From an uncultured Collinsella sp. (GTDB taxonomy: Bacteria; Actinomycetota; Coriobacteriia; Coriobacteriales; Coriobacteriaceae): DNA of 64,000 nt. The notes under the pieces were generated by a model. It saw only the letters and a program-made list of their open reading frames with translations, was not told the DNA's origin and ran no database searches. The position numbers were made by a program, and so were the translations under genes. The DNA is taken from contig CAUBGU010000001.1 of NCBI GenBank assembly GCA_958435545.1, positions 1 through 64,000 on the forward strand, read 5' to 3'. Of this stretch, positions 44,270 to 53,034 are shown in pieces (position 1 is the stretch's first letter; every line of letters starts with the position of its first letter).

Positions 44270-44681
44270 AATTTACCGCTTCCTTGAAAGTAGCGGCAGG
44301 CTAAACGAGGGCGGTGAGTTCCTTTTCTACTTCTACGCCATTAAGGACGGGCACGTGTACTCCCATCATAAAGATCTCTTTCGTACGACCCATTTCCGCT
44401 TCTACAGGAACGCAATCAGCGAGACAAACACTTACGAACTTGAACCCATGCTTTGCAAGGTGAAGGCTAACGAGCTGGTTTCGAGAGACGAACTAGCCGA
44501 CCGGCTGGCCGCCATTGGTTACGAGCGGAATCGTGGGAGCCAGGGGGCGGACTTCCACTACGTGCTTAGCGTGGAGGTCGAGAACGCTGCAGTTGTGCCG
44601 CTGAGTCTCGCGTGCGGATTGGTCGACGGGCAGAACGGCAACGATGCTTTCAGCCCGCACTCGCCGAAGTTGGTGGGATAA
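44270..44681 (+). pseudogene. C-terminal fragment of a DUF2357/R2-type nuclease
   Basis: The plus-strand frame from about 44270 encodes YRFLESSGRLNEGGEFLFYF and about 115 more residues, ending QNGNDAFSPHSPKLVG. It parallels the last 140 residues of the R2 subunit (FLESSGRLRKGGRFLFYFYA ... QNGNDAFSPHSPKIVG) at roughly 75-80 percent by eye. No catalytic core precedes it. It lies 40 bp upstream of the SIR2 gene, on the opposite strand to the intact operon. It is either a relic of a second, related restriction system or of a recombination event. Confidence 0.8.
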
Positions 44682-44720
44682 CATTTCACGAGCATGTCGA
44701 TTGGTACAGGAGGAAAGATT

Positions 44721-46301
44721 ATGGACGAGAGAATCAAATCGATAATCCACAAAGCTGTTGATGATGCCGGGCGTTATCCGTTTCTCTTCATCGGCTCTGG
44801 CCTCTCCCGTCGTTACTGCGGCACGCCGGGATGGGAGGGGCTGCTTTCGGATATCTGCGCCGAGGTGCTTGACGACCCATATGCCTTCGCGCGCTTCAAG
44901 AGCCAGGCGAAGATTGCTGTCCAGAACGGCGAGGTCGAGTCCGAACTGCCGTACGTTGCCACGCTCATGGAAAGCGAAGTAAACCACGAGCTCTTTGCAT
45001 CGGATGAATTCGCTGCCTTCCGCGAAGATCACAGTGACGAGCTTACCGGGGACGCTTCGCCCATGAAGATCTACGTCGCAGATAAGATCGCGAGAGCTCG
45101 TCTCGTCGAGAGCGCCGAAACTGAGAAGCTGGCGAAGGCGGGCAGGGAAAAAGTTGCCGGCATCATCACCACGAATTATGACTGTATGTGTGAGACCCTA
45201 TTCCCTGGTTTCACGACCTACGTCGGAGAAAGCGACCTCCTGTTCTCTGACCAGGCTTTCTCTCAGGAGATATACAAGATCCATGGCTCAGTCTCGAGGG
45301 CGGGAAGCATCGTCCTGACCAGCGCTGACTATGCGGAGTTCGCGCAGAAGAGGAAGTATCTCTCGGCGAAGCTGCTCACCCTCTTCGTCGAGTATCCCGT
45401 CATCTTCCTCGGTTATTCGATTCAAGACGAGAACATCAGGTCGATACTGGGTGACATCTGCGAATGCCTACCAGATGACAAGCTCAAACGGCTGGGCAAG
45501 CGGCTCATCTTCGTTCAGCACGCAACCGACACCTCTGTTGGCGAGATTGCTATGAGTTTCGGTGGCCGTACGCTTTCGATGACGAAGATCACCACGGATG
45601 ACTTCGAGTCGATCTACGATGCGATGCGCAGCTTCCGGAAAATGTATAGCACGCGATTTATCCGCGAGTTGAGGGGCAGCGTGTTCAGGCTTGCGGAGCA
45701 TATCGACCCGAGTTCCGACATCATCGTCTCAGGGATAGACAATGTCCTCAACGACCTTGACCCGGACCAGAAGATCGTCATCGGCCTGTCGGTGTCACCA
45801 AGTAGCATCGGAAAGCCGATTTCACCTGAAGATATCTTCGAGGACATCGTGCTCGATAACCTTCGCTATGACCCAAAGTTCATCGTCGAGAACTACCTCA
45901 ACATGTACGTGCGCCAACGGCCCAACAACATGCCTGTCTTCAAGTACACGCGCGGACTCGGTGGAGAGGTCGGTAAGGACATAGCGACTTATCTCCCAAC
46001 GCTCACCTCGATTGATAGCTATCGAAGCGAAACGTTCCGCAAATCGATGCCTGCGACTCGTCGCAGATTCGAAGGGTCGCTGAGCATAAAGGGCCTTGCG
46101 AATGCATGCGCGCCAAAGAGCCCGTTCGCGTTCATCCCGTGCCTTTCAGAGGAAGAGATGGACGTCGACGACTTGGAAGCGTTGCTGAAGCGGGCACTGG
46201 CTGACGTGGGAAACGACCCTGCCAAGAAGAGGGCTCTGTTGAAAGATTCGCATTATCGGAAGTGCGTCCGCATCTACGACTTCTTGCGCTATGGAAAGTA
46301 G
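44721..46301 (+). CDS. SIR2-domain protein, probable NADase defence effector
   Basis: 526 residues, ATG 44721 with AGGAGG upstream. The N-terminal half is a SIR2-like domain: FLFIGSGLSRRYCGTPGW (NAD-binding GSG), IITTNYDCMCETLF (TNYD) and the catalytic His in YKIHGSVSRAG. A third NAD-contact strand VIFLGYSIQDENIRSIL follows. The C-terminal 250 residues are a separate helical domain without recognisable motifs. Standalone SIR2 proteins of this size are known antiphage effectors that degrade NAD on infection. Its position between a restriction operon and other defence-like genes supports such a role. Confidence 0.82.
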   Translation: MDERIKSIIHKAVDDAGRYPFLFIGSGLSRRYCGTPGWEGLLSDICAEVLDDPYAFARFKSQAKIAVQNGEVESELPYVATLMESEVNHELFASDEFAAFREDHSDELTGDASPMKIYVADKIARARLVESAETEKLAKAGREKVAGIITTNYDCMCETLFPGFTTYVGESDLLFSDQAFSQEIYKIHGSVSRAGSIVLTSADYAEFAQKRKYLSAKLLTLFVEYPVIFLGYSIQDENIRSILGDICECLPDDKLKRLGKRLIFVQHATDTSVGEIAMSFGGRTLSMTKITTDDFESIYDAMRSFRKMYSTRFIRELRGSVFRLAEHIDPSSDIIVSGIDNVLNDLDPDQKIVIGLSVSPSSIGKPISPEDIFEDIVLDNLRYDPKFIVENYLNMYVRQRPNNMPVFKYTRGLGGEVGKDIATYLPTLTSIDSYRSETFRKSMPATRRRFEGSLSIKGLANACAPKSPFAFIPCLSEEEMDVDDLEALLKRALADVGNDPAKKRALLKDSHYRKCVRIYDFLRYGK

Positions 46302-46496
46302 GAAGTCCCCCAACCTTCACCAATAGTCCGGGCAACGGCATCCGAACCTAGATCCAGTTGGGGGACATGCTCCCGAACTATGCACGGTTTCCCGCGCAAA
46401 GCTAGTTTAGCAAAGAAATGTGGAGATTGGCGGTTGGGCGCTTGAGATTCCTGCCAACTGCCGCACCCCTTGAATATCAACTTCATCCGAACACCT

Positions 46497-46532
46497 CCCA
46501 AATTCATCCGTACATGTACGGATGAATTTGGG
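46497..46532. repeat. Perfect 36-bp palindrome
   Basis: The sequence is symmetric about the centre of TACATGTA over its whole 36 bp, starting CCCAAATTCATCCGTACATG. It lies 54 bp before a small ATG frame with a good ribosome site, and contains no run of T beyond the stem. A strong dimeric operator or a mobile-element end are possible. Confidence 0.75.
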
Positions 46533-46585
46533 AATCCGATACCCTGAGGGCCGGGTCGGCCGGCCCCGGGAGATCGGAGGACGCC

Positions 46586-46672
46586 ATGTCCGGAAAGAGC
46601 GGGAAGGGCGCCGCGAGGGCGGTCCCGAGGGCCCACGGCAGGCGATCGGCGATTTCATGCAACTACGGCTGA
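46586..46672 (+). pseudogene. Short 28-codon reading frame, probable truncated gene head
   Basis: GGAGG at 46576-46580 is well placed before ATG 46586. The product MSGKSGKGAARAVPRAHGRR ends after 28 residues and runs into the 3' end of the convergent membrane-protein gene. Codon choice is very GC-rich compared with its surroundings. Together with the 36-bp palindrome it looks like the 5' end of a transposase or phage-type gene whose remainder was lost. Family not identified. Confidence 0.35.
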
Positions 46673-47100
46673 AGTGTCTTTATGTGGTTCAGCGCACCCA
46701 ACAGTACCGTTTGATTTCGCTCAAAGCATAAACGAAACCATGCATATATTCCCAAGGCAATCAGGCATGGCGTCACGAAAACCCCGGCAGCGATTGAATT
46801 GTTGCCCGCCCATGCAGACAGACACCCTCCGACCGTAAGTGAGATGATCATGCTGATCACGCTGGGGGCCCAACTCGTATAATGCACCCCACTCACCGCC
46901 TGTTCGACTATTTCGCATTTCTTTTTCAGGCTAATGTCCTCATCCACTTCACCAAGAGAAAAGTCCACTCCCGAAATTAAATCGAGCAATTCAGCCTCAC
47001 TGTAGCCGCCTTCCTTGAATCTTTTAATGAAGAAACCTCCTGGTCCAGGCCCACAGATAGGACGGTTTACACGAAACAGTTCCTTATAGGCGATTCCCAT
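46663..47100 (-). CDS. Small membrane protein with two central helices (145 aa)
   Basis: AAGGAG precedes ATG 47100. N-terminal about 65 residues are cytoplasmic and acidic (DLISGVDFSLGEVDEDISLKK), then two helices separated by a short turn (VISMIISLTVGGCLSAWAG and IAAGVFVTPCLIALGIYAWF), and a short basic tail. No family recognised. Low GC. It is convergent with the short 46586 frame and separated by 87 bp from the end of the unknown 273-aa gene. Confidence 0.55.
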   Translation of the reverse strand: MGIAYKELFRVNRPICGPGPGGFFIKRFKEGGYSEAELLDLISGVDFSLGEVDEDISLKKKCEIVEQAVSGVHYTSWAPSVISMIISLTVGGCLSAWAGNNSIAAGVFVTPCLIALGIYAWFRLCFERNQTVLLGALNHIKTLQP

Positions 47101-47187
47101 TGTTAACTCCTTAAAGTGCAGATGCTATTTACGCTATCGTTCTATCATTTCGTCCGGACAGATTTTTATCGGACCGTCGGCAACCGT

Positions 47188-48006
47188 TCACAAGGACATC
47201 CCGTTCAGTAACTCCCCGCGCTCCTCATACCCGCGCTCGAGCTTCTTCCCAAGCTCCGCAGCGCAGCGCTTCGTTTCCTCGGCAAACAGGTCATCGATAG
47301 CCCTGTCAATCCGCGTGCAAGTCTGCCGATGCTCGTCCTTCCAGGGCAGGTTGAGTCCCAAACTCGCGTCCCAATAGCCGCCGAGTTTGGCGTTAATTAC
47401 TTCCTCGGGATACAGCACGTCGCGGCGAATGTCCTCAACTACATCGTCCTCGTCCATATCGCAGGCCGCATCGCCCTGCTCGAGGAACTTGCGCAGCTCC
47501 TTTTGCGCCCGGATGTTGTTCAGCATGCGAACACACACCACGGCCAAAAAGCGATAACGTTCGCATAGATCCCACTTGCCTTCGAGCCATACGCGAAAGC
47601 CCAGCATTTCGCTCGCGGACTCATCATCCATCAGGATCAATTCCCACGGAAGCACATTGGCGAGTGCGTCCTCCCCCAGCCTTTGCACGCCGTCGCGCAT
47701 AAAGATGCACGGCTCCACGTCGTAATAGCCAAAACCGTGGCCCGCATCGCGACGATTGATGACATGCTTGGGCAACAGGATGATCTTGTCGCTGGGCTCG
47801 GGATCTATCTTCCGCAGCTTTTTGACCTTGCGGCGGGCGCGCTTTAGGCTGCGTTCGCTATCGCCACGGCCGCGGCCGTCCGGCTTGCCGCCGTATCGAA
47901 GGGCAACCTCACGCGCCAGGATCTTTGTGTCCGCAGCGCACAGCAGGTCGCTCACGGTGGGCAGGTCTTCCCACTCAATGCCATCGACGTCCCAAATCCT
48001 GTTCAT
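47188..48006 (-). CDS. Hypothetical protein in the ClpP/VirD4-like cluster (272 aa)
   Basis: Starts MNRIWDVDGIEWEDLPTVSD at ATG 48006, with AAAGAGG upstream; an alternative ATG at 48072 would add 22 residues. The N-terminal 100 residues have a basic stretch (ERSLKRARRKVKKLRK), and the C-terminal part is helical and acidic. No catalytic motif is seen. It lies 74 bp after the clpP-like gene on the same strand and is likely the last gene of that group. Role unknown. Confidence 0.55.
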   Translation of the reverse strand: MNRIWDVDGIEWEDLPTVSDLLCAADTKILAREVALRYGGKPDGRGRGDSERSLKRARRKVKKLRKIDPEPSDKIILLPKHVINRRDAGHGFGYYDVEPCIFMRDGVQRLGEDALANVLPWELILMDDESASEMLGFRVWLEGKWDLCERYRFLAVVCVRMLNNIRAQKELRKFLEQGDAACDMDEDDVVEDIRRDVLYPEEVINAKLGGYWDASLGLNLPWKDEHRQTCTRIDRAIDDLFAEETKRCAAELGKKLERGYEERGELLNGMSL

Positions 48007-48080
48007 GTTCAACCTCTTTCTGGCTGTGAATTTACGCACTTGTTCGCCCTGCACAACGTACTTGTAAGGCATGCGCCCCG

Positions 48081-48683
48081 CTAGAGCGCCTTCTTGCTGG
48101 GCGCAATCACCTCGTCCACCAGGCCCAGCTCCAGAGCGCGCCTGGCGTTGCACCAGCAGTCGCGCTCGGTGAGCTCGTGGAACTCCTGGGCGCTCAGGTT
48201 GCCATGCTCGGCCAGCAGCTCGTCCAGCTCGGCGCGCATGGCCGCTGTATGCTGGGCCACGATCTCGATATCGGTCTGCTGCGCCATGCCCATGCCGCCC
48301 ATCAGTTGGTGGATGAGCACCTGCGTGTGGCGGTACACCTGACGGTGGTCGCCGCAGGCCAAGATCACCGCGGCCATCGAGGCCACGACGCCCTCGCCCA
48401 CCGTGATCACGGGGCAATCGAGCGACTGCATGGTGTCGATGAGCGCCAGCCCCGCCGTGACGCTGCCGCCCGGGCTGTTGATGATGAGGGTGATGGGCTC
48501 GGTCGCACTTTGATGCTCCAGCACCAGCATGGACTTAATAAGGCCGTTGCAGGTCGCATCGTTGACCTCGCCCTCCAGCAGCAGCACACGGCTGTTGAGC
48601 AGTTCGCTTGCCATATCGACAGCGGCAACACGGCCGTCCTTGGACTTCTTTATGATGCTGGGCTCACGATACATAACGGGCAT
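48081..48683 (-). CDS. ClpP-family serine protease (paralog in accessory cluster)
   Basis: 200 residues. Catalytic triad in context: Ser in GEGVVASMAAVILACG, His in HTQVLIHQLMGGM, Asp in the ERDCWCNARRALELGLVDEV segment. LIINSPGGSVTAGLALIDTM is the substrate-strand region. The N-terminal segment (MPVMYREPSIIKKSKDGR) differs from housekeeping ClpP, and the sequence looks divergent. No Clp ATPase gene is adjacent. Its neighbours are a VirD4-like ATPase gene and two unknown genes, so it may be a cluster-specific protease. AAGGGA precedes the ATG. Confidence 0.85.
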   Translation of the reverse strand: MPVMYREPSIIKKSKDGRVAAVDMASELLNSRVLLLEGEVNDATCNGLIKSMLVLEHQSATEPITLIINSPGGSVTAGLALIDTMQSLDCPVITVGEGVVASMAAVILACGDHRQVYRHTQVLIHQLMGGMGMAQQTDIEIVAQHTAAMRAELDELLAEHGNLSAQEFHELTERDCWCNARRALELGLVDEVIAPSKKAL

Positions 48684-48729
48684 GGCAATTCCCTTCTAAA
48701 CGGAATCGGTAAGGAGGCAAAAACTGGAC

Positions 48730-48760
48730 CGCACGGCTTACGACTAACGGAAGCCGTGCG
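48730..48760 (-). terminator. Hairpin between the TraG-like and ClpP-like genes
   Basis: The perfect 10-bp stem CGCACGGCTT/AAGCCGTGCG is followed on the minus strand by GTCCAGTTTTTG. It would reduce readthrough from the ATPase gene into clpP and suggests separate or attenuated expression. Confidence 0.55.
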
Positions 48761-48798
48761 ACAAAACATGCAAGATGGGGTACACAAAGCTGCAAGGG

Positions 48799-50283
48799 CT
48801 AATCCCTCAGCCACTTGGCAGCATTGGGATGATCGGCGCAAAAGTACTTCTTGGCGCGGAAGGGACGCATGCCGGTCACCTTGACCAGGCAATCGGTGCG
48901 GGGCATAAGCCCAACCTCGCCTGGGGTCATCACGCAACCGCGCACATCTACGGCAGTGCGCTCGGCGCCCACGTACTTGGTGCCCAAAACCGACTCGCCA
49001 CACAGTTCGCTTATGTAGTTCTGCGTCGCGATGTTGCTGCCGCCGCCCATATAGACCAAACTATCGCAGTTATCGAGGATGGTAAGCGCCGTGGATTTGC
49101 CGTACACGACATCGAGCTGGCTCAGCGATTGCGCACACATCAAAAAGCTAATGCCGCGACTGCGCACAGTCGCAATGCTGCGCTCAAAATCGGGGATGCG
49201 GCCCACATTGGGAAACTCATCGAGCACAAACTGCACGCGACGCTGCAAATGGCCGCTGGGGCTGGCATCGGCACGGCGCTGGGCAAGGTTAAACAGCTGC
49301 TTAAGGGCAACGTTCGCAAGCCATGCATTAGCCGAATCGTTGTCGCTCACCTTAAGATCGATCATGCGCTTGCCCTCGTCAATACGATCAAGACGCATCT
49401 CGTCATTCTCAAAAACGCGCATGAGCTGAGGCGTCTTAAGCCGCGAGATAGTTGCATTGAGCGTGATCAGAATACTCTTAAGCGTCCTATCTGCCGCACC
49501 TCGAAAATCGCGATACTGCTCAACGCCATACAGATCAGCGTTCTCCGCACCAAACTTATCGAGAAACTCCCTGGACTCCACCTCTTCTACAAGGTAGTCC
49601 AACGGGAATCGCCCCTCACCATCTCCCGTAACCTTGATGAGCGCAGCCAGTTTAAAGACGTTGTTCATCTTAAGGTAGCGGCGCGGGGCATTGGGGTCCT
49701 CACCCGGCGTAAGGGTGCCGGCAAGGGTCTCCAGGAGGAACAGGATTCCAACAATCGCTCGAAGCAGCAGGTCGCTCGCGTTATTCCAGAACGGATCATA
49801 CCTAAGGCTACGGCCGTCAGGATCGACCCCCTCCATGATTGCCGCCACTGTGGTGGGGATATCCTCGACATCCATCACGTAACGCAGAGGGTCGTATCCG
49901 GCCGACTGCTCGGGATTAACAGTATCGAGAACCGTTACCTCGTAGCCGTCCTCTTCAAAGCCTTTCCCCGTACGGCGCAGCAGCTCACCCTTGGTGTCTG
50001 TGACCACATAACAGCATTCGTGGTGATTGAGCAGGTTGGGCAAAATGAAACTCGCCGTTTTGCCGCTGCCGGTACCTCCAAAGGCAAAAACATTGTTGGA
50101 CACACTCGTCTCCCAATGCTTGTCGTCCTCGTAGAACGCCACCGTGGCACCCTGCGCCAGGATCACGTCGCGCTGCTCATCGCCGGACGACAGCGCCCGC
50201 ATCTCCTCCTTAGTCGCCCACTTCTTGGTCTGATACTCCGTTTGCTGCGCGGCCTCGTAGCCGTACATCTTGATGACTGGCAT
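48799..50283 (-). CDS. TraG/VirD4-like ATPase without membrane anchor
   Basis: 494 residues. Walker A is NVFAFGGTGSGKTASFILPN; TDTKGELLRRTG and GYDPLRYVMDVEDI are typical TraG/VirD4 segments, and Walker B is QFVLDEFPNVGRIPDFERSI, followed by LMCAQSLSQLD. Type IV coupling proteins usually start with two membrane helices, but none is present here: the protein starts MPVIKMYGYEAAQQTEYQTK. No relaxase or other mating-pair genes are found nearby. It is thus either a remnant of a conjugative element or an ATPase reused in another system. Confidence 0.85.
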   Translation of the reverse strand: MPVIKMYGYEAAQQTEYQTKKWATKEEMRALSSGDEQRDVILAQGATVAFYEDDKHWETSVSNNVFAFGGTGSGKTASFILPNLLNHHECCYVVTDTKGELLRRTGKGFEEDGYEVTVLDTVNPEQSAGYDPLRYVMDVEDIPTTVAAIMEGVDPDGRSLRYDPFWNNASDLLLRAIVGILFLLETLAGTLTPGEDPNAPRRYLKMNNVFKLAALIKVTGDGEGRFPLDYLVEEVESREFLDKFGAENADLYGVEQYRDFRGAADRTLKSILITLNATISRLKTPQLMRVFENDEMRLDRIDEGKRMIDLKVSDNDSANAWLANVALKQLFNLAQRRADASPSGHLQRRVQFVLDEFPNVGRIPDFERSIATVRSRGISFLMCAQSLSQLDVVYGKSTALTILDNCDSLVYMGGGSNIATQNYISELCGESVLGTKYVGAERTAVDVRGCVMTPGEVGLMPRTDCLVKVTGMRPFRAKKYFCADHPNAAKWLRD

Positions 50284-50320
50284 GGCGTGACCCCTTTCTT
50301 GTCCGTGGCGTTAGTGGTTG

Positions 50321-51238
50321 TTAAGCAATGCGATCGTCGCCGTCGTCCTCATTGAGCTGTGCCGAGTGCGGCGACTTGGTCGCGTGACCGATCAGGCGCT
50401 CGGCCTGCGCCAGATAACTCTCGCGAGCAGCAGTTGAGACCGTTGTGTCGCCCAGGTACGCAAGCAGTGCATGGATCATCAGCTTGTCAAGCAGGTCGTA
50501 ATCTTTATGATGCTTGATATTGAGGAGATAGCGATTTTCGAGTCCGTGTACTTTGTTGGTCAAATCGATTTCCATCTTTTCCTCCATGTAATAAAAAGTG
50601 TGTCGTTCGTCCAAAAGTGCCTCAAACGGGCGTTTGACGCATAACTCAAAGTTGAAACGCGGACTCGTATCGAACACGCGTCGCTGCACCTTGAGGTAGC
50701 GCTTATAAAACATGACGGCATCATCTTCATCCGCCGTAAAGCCACGCGATCCATCGCGGTGCAGCCGGTCGCATGGCTTTCTGCCATCGGTATGGCGCAC
50801 GAAGGAGGACGGGATATAGGCACCCTGCTTGGTGCTGTACTTCATCCCTGTCGCAACTTCCTCGAACAAGAGAACACCAGCCGATTTAAAGCCCGCAGTA
50901 CGCCCGTGCCTAAACATACTCACCACAGTCGCTACACTGCCTATGCGGCTATCGCGCGGGGGAAAATACAGTGGCAGCAAAGCGAGTGTCGCGGCAGTCA
51001 AAAGTTCGCGGGCCTCGTGTACATCGGCTCGATACTGCTCGGGCACCAGCCCGGGAATATCGGGCGAGCGCTCTTCCAGCACGCCAACGAGCGATTTAGC
51101 CAGGCGCTCGACGTTCTTCTCGCCGCAGTACGGACACGGAAGAGACCGTTCTACCTTTCCGTTCATTTCGCACATGTCGCGGAGATCCTCGTCGATCGCA
51201 CTGAGGAATGCCTCGTAGATGTTGTCCCGTTTCTTCAT
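50321..51238 (-). CDS. Hypothetical protein with CxxC zinc-ribbon (305 aa)
   Basis: First gene of the cluster, 37 bp ahead of the TraG-like gene. A CPYCGEKN knuckle lies near residue 35. The rest is alpha/beta with SFVRHTDGRKPCDRLH and a long helical C terminus (DLLDKLMIHALLAYLG); the end is acidic. It could be replication- or transfer-related, but I recognise no domain. RBS GAAAGAAA is weak at ATG 51238. Confidence 0.55.
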   Translation of the reverse strand: MKKRDNIYEAFLSAIDEDLRDMCEMNGKVERSLPCPYCGEKNVERLAKSLVGVLEERSPDIPGLVPEQYRADVHEARELLTAATLALLPLYFPPRDSRIGSVATVVSMFRHGRTAGFKSAGVLLFEEVATGMKYSTKQGAYIPSSFVRHTDGRKPCDRLHRDGSRGFTADEDDAVMFYKRYLKVQRRVFDTSPRFNFELCVKRPFEALLDERHTFYYMEEKMEIDLTNKVHGLENRYLLNIKHHKDYDLLDKLMIHALLAYLGDTTVSTAARESYLAQAERLIGHATKSPHSAQLNEDDGDDRIA

Positions 51239-51527
51239 GAATGTTTCTTTCTATCCGGTTTCGGGTGTTTGGTGTAAGTCTGTTCTAAGTTTTAGAATGC
51301 TCTGAGGTATGGATGATGACAATCGACCTAACCTGCAGCTTCGTTAGTGAAATCACCCTGCTTGATAGCGCGGTTTGCCTAAAGGCTGTGTAGCGATTGC
51401 ATCAAGCAGTTGGTATTGAGTTGGTTTTGGATTGCTTCGAGGATAGCACAGTAGGCTGTTCTCGTCATTAGAAATTTCTAAATTTTTCTGCTATTATATA
51501 GCCCACCAAGAAGAAAGGGCTCTATAC
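51239..51527 (+). promoter_or_regulatory. Promoter region of the methylase-like gene with palindromic operator
   Basis: Between divergent genes. TATTAT (51492-51497) is a good -10 for the plus-strand gene. The perfect 14-bp palindrome TTAGAAATTTCTAA (51468-51481) overlaps the expected -35, a typical repressor site. The AT-rich stretch contrasts with the GC-rich flanks. Confidence 0.55.
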
Positions 51528-52961
51528 ATGCGTGAAACAACATCATTGCCACGTCTCACCGCCGCCGCCCTCTCGCGCGCGCTTAACCTAGAACAAGGCA
51601 GCCGCCTACTCACCGTTCGCCTACCTGGCGCCATCGGCTGCGAGGCGCTTCGTGAATGCTTCAGGCTGAACGGCAACGGCGTACCTAATATTTGCGAACT
51701 TGAGCCCGGCAAGCAGAACACGGGCAATGACAACGCGGCGCCGGTGTTTATCGATGCCACAGCTTGCGTTCGCAAACGTTTTCGCGAAATCAACAGCGCA
51801 TGTGAGGCGCTCATTAATGATCTGGAGCCTGGCTACCTGGGCTTCTGCGATTGGGAGGCCTATCTCTGGTGCCTGTATGCACTAGCCCTCTCCGGTCGTA
51901 CTCGAGCCGCCGTACTGCTGCCGTTCGAGTCTTTGGACAACGCCGAGCAGGCACGCGCGATTCTGTTGCGCGAGGGGCTCGTCGAAAGCGTCCTATATCA
52001 CCCGCTCGCCGAATCTCCGATGCACGGCATGTACGCACTTATTGTATTGTCGACGGGAAATCGCAGCGTTTCATTCCGCAATGCCGCCACGCCCATGCCA
52101 CGCCTTCGGTTTGCCGACGGGGCTCGCTACCCCAATCTTCCCTTGGCTTTCTCCCCTGACTGGAGCGGCATCGAGTGCGACTCACGCAAAACGGTTTCCA
52201 TTGAAACCGTCGAGCTCGAAACGCGCAAGCTACTCCAACACCACGCCGCGCTCTCCAAAGGCAGGGTTGGCCTGATCTCCGTAGCTCAAAACTACAGCGC
52301 AACGCTCGGCGACAGCTTTATGCGCGTGGTGCCGTTTATGCCCCGAGACAGCACCACCTCGGATGACATCGACGCTGTCGAGGTGCGCCGCATTTCATCT
52401 CAGGATTTCCGCAACGGCTATTTGCTGCCCAAGGATGTTGCGGAAGGCGCGTCGGAGCTGGATTCCGAACCTGTAAAGGTAAGTCCAGACGTGTTGGCTC
52501 GTTACGAGCTTCGTTGCGGCGATATCGTCATGCCGCGCATACTCGGTCGTTACGGCGCGTCGAACCTACTTGTGGTCGGCATCGATGATGCAAAGCAGCA
52601 TCTAGTTGCCTCGCACAACACCACCGCCATTCGCCCGGCGATTCCAACGATGACCGACGAGGAGCGCATGGTGTATGCAGAGATGGTCGCGGCGTACCTC
52701 ACCGACGGCCATGGGTCCATAGTTTTGCAGGTATTGTCCGACAATCAGTACAGCCACGCCATCCGCCCTACCGATCTGTTCGAGATCGAAGTCCCACCAG
52801 CACTCGACCCGCGTACGCGCGAGTATAGCGAATCCATCAATCGCTTTGCCGAGGTCGTAAGGGCCAAGAAACAAGCCGAGGCCGCTGTCGCCCAAGCCCA
52901 GCGCAACCTCGAAGCCGCAAAGAAGGCCGTTACTCAGGTGGTCGACCAGGCCTGTGAGTAG
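51528..52961 (+). CDS. N6-methylase-like protein without catalytic motifs, fused to HsdS-like recognition half
   Basis: 477 residues, AAAGGG before ATG 51528. Residues about 110-190 (SGRTRAAVLLPFESLDN, ILLREGLVESVLYHPLAESPM and YALIVLSTGNRSVSF) match the late part of type I N6-adenine methylases (the LP-x-x-x-L ... LL-x-x-G-L-V-E-x-V-I-x-L ... LVLS pattern). The SAM-binding DP-x-x-G-S-G and the NPP(Y/F) motifs are missing, and the N terminus is too short for them. Residues about 240-450 resemble a single HsdS target-recognition domain (DIVMPRILGRYGASNLLVV) with a C-terminal coiled coil (AKKQAEAAVAQAQRNLEAAK). No HsdR or HsdM gene is adjacent. Role unclear; a DNA-binding regulator or partial defence component is possible. 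Confidence 0.6.
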   Translation: MRETTSLPRLTAAALSRALNLEQGSRLLTVRLPGAIGCEALRECFRLNGNGVPNICELEPGKQNTGNDNAAPVFIDATACVRKRFREINSACEALINDLEPGYLGFCDWEAYLWCLYALALSGRTRAAVLLPFESLDNAEQARAILLREGLVESVLYHPLAESPMHGMYALIVLSTGNRSVSFRNAATPMPRLRFADGARYPNLPLAFSPDWSGIECDSRKTVSIETVELETRKLLQHHAALSKGRVGLISVAQNYSATLGDSFMRVVPFMPRDSTTSDDIDAVEVRRISSQDFRNGYLLPKDVAEGASELDSEPVKVSPDVLARYELRCGDIVMPRILGRYGASNLLVVGIDDAKQHLVASHNTTAIRPAIPTMTDEERMVYAEMVAAYLTDGHGSIVLQVLSDNQYSHAIRPTDLFEIEVPPALDPRTREYSESINRFAEVVRAKKQAEAAVAQAQRNLEAAKKAVTQVVDQACE

Positions 52962-52988
52962 CGCATACATAGGCAGTAGAAACGTCTT

Positions 52989-53023
52989 AAGCCGGCGGCA
53001 GGAACTAATCCTGCCGCCGGCTT
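52989..53023. terminator. Bidirectional terminator between the methylase-like gene and abiEii
   Basis: A perfect 15-bp stem AAGCCGGCGGCAGGA/TCCTGCCGCCGGCTT with a 5-nt loop separates two convergent genes. Flanking A/T tracts are short. Confidence 0.8.
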
Positions 53024-53034
53024 AACTATCTAGC

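Noticed and set aside
48072..48417. Long N-terminal extension of the 272-aa gene over clpP
   Set aside because: The extension would be antisense-like, Arg/Gly-rich and overlap the whole ClpP C terminus; a good ribosome site is at 48006.
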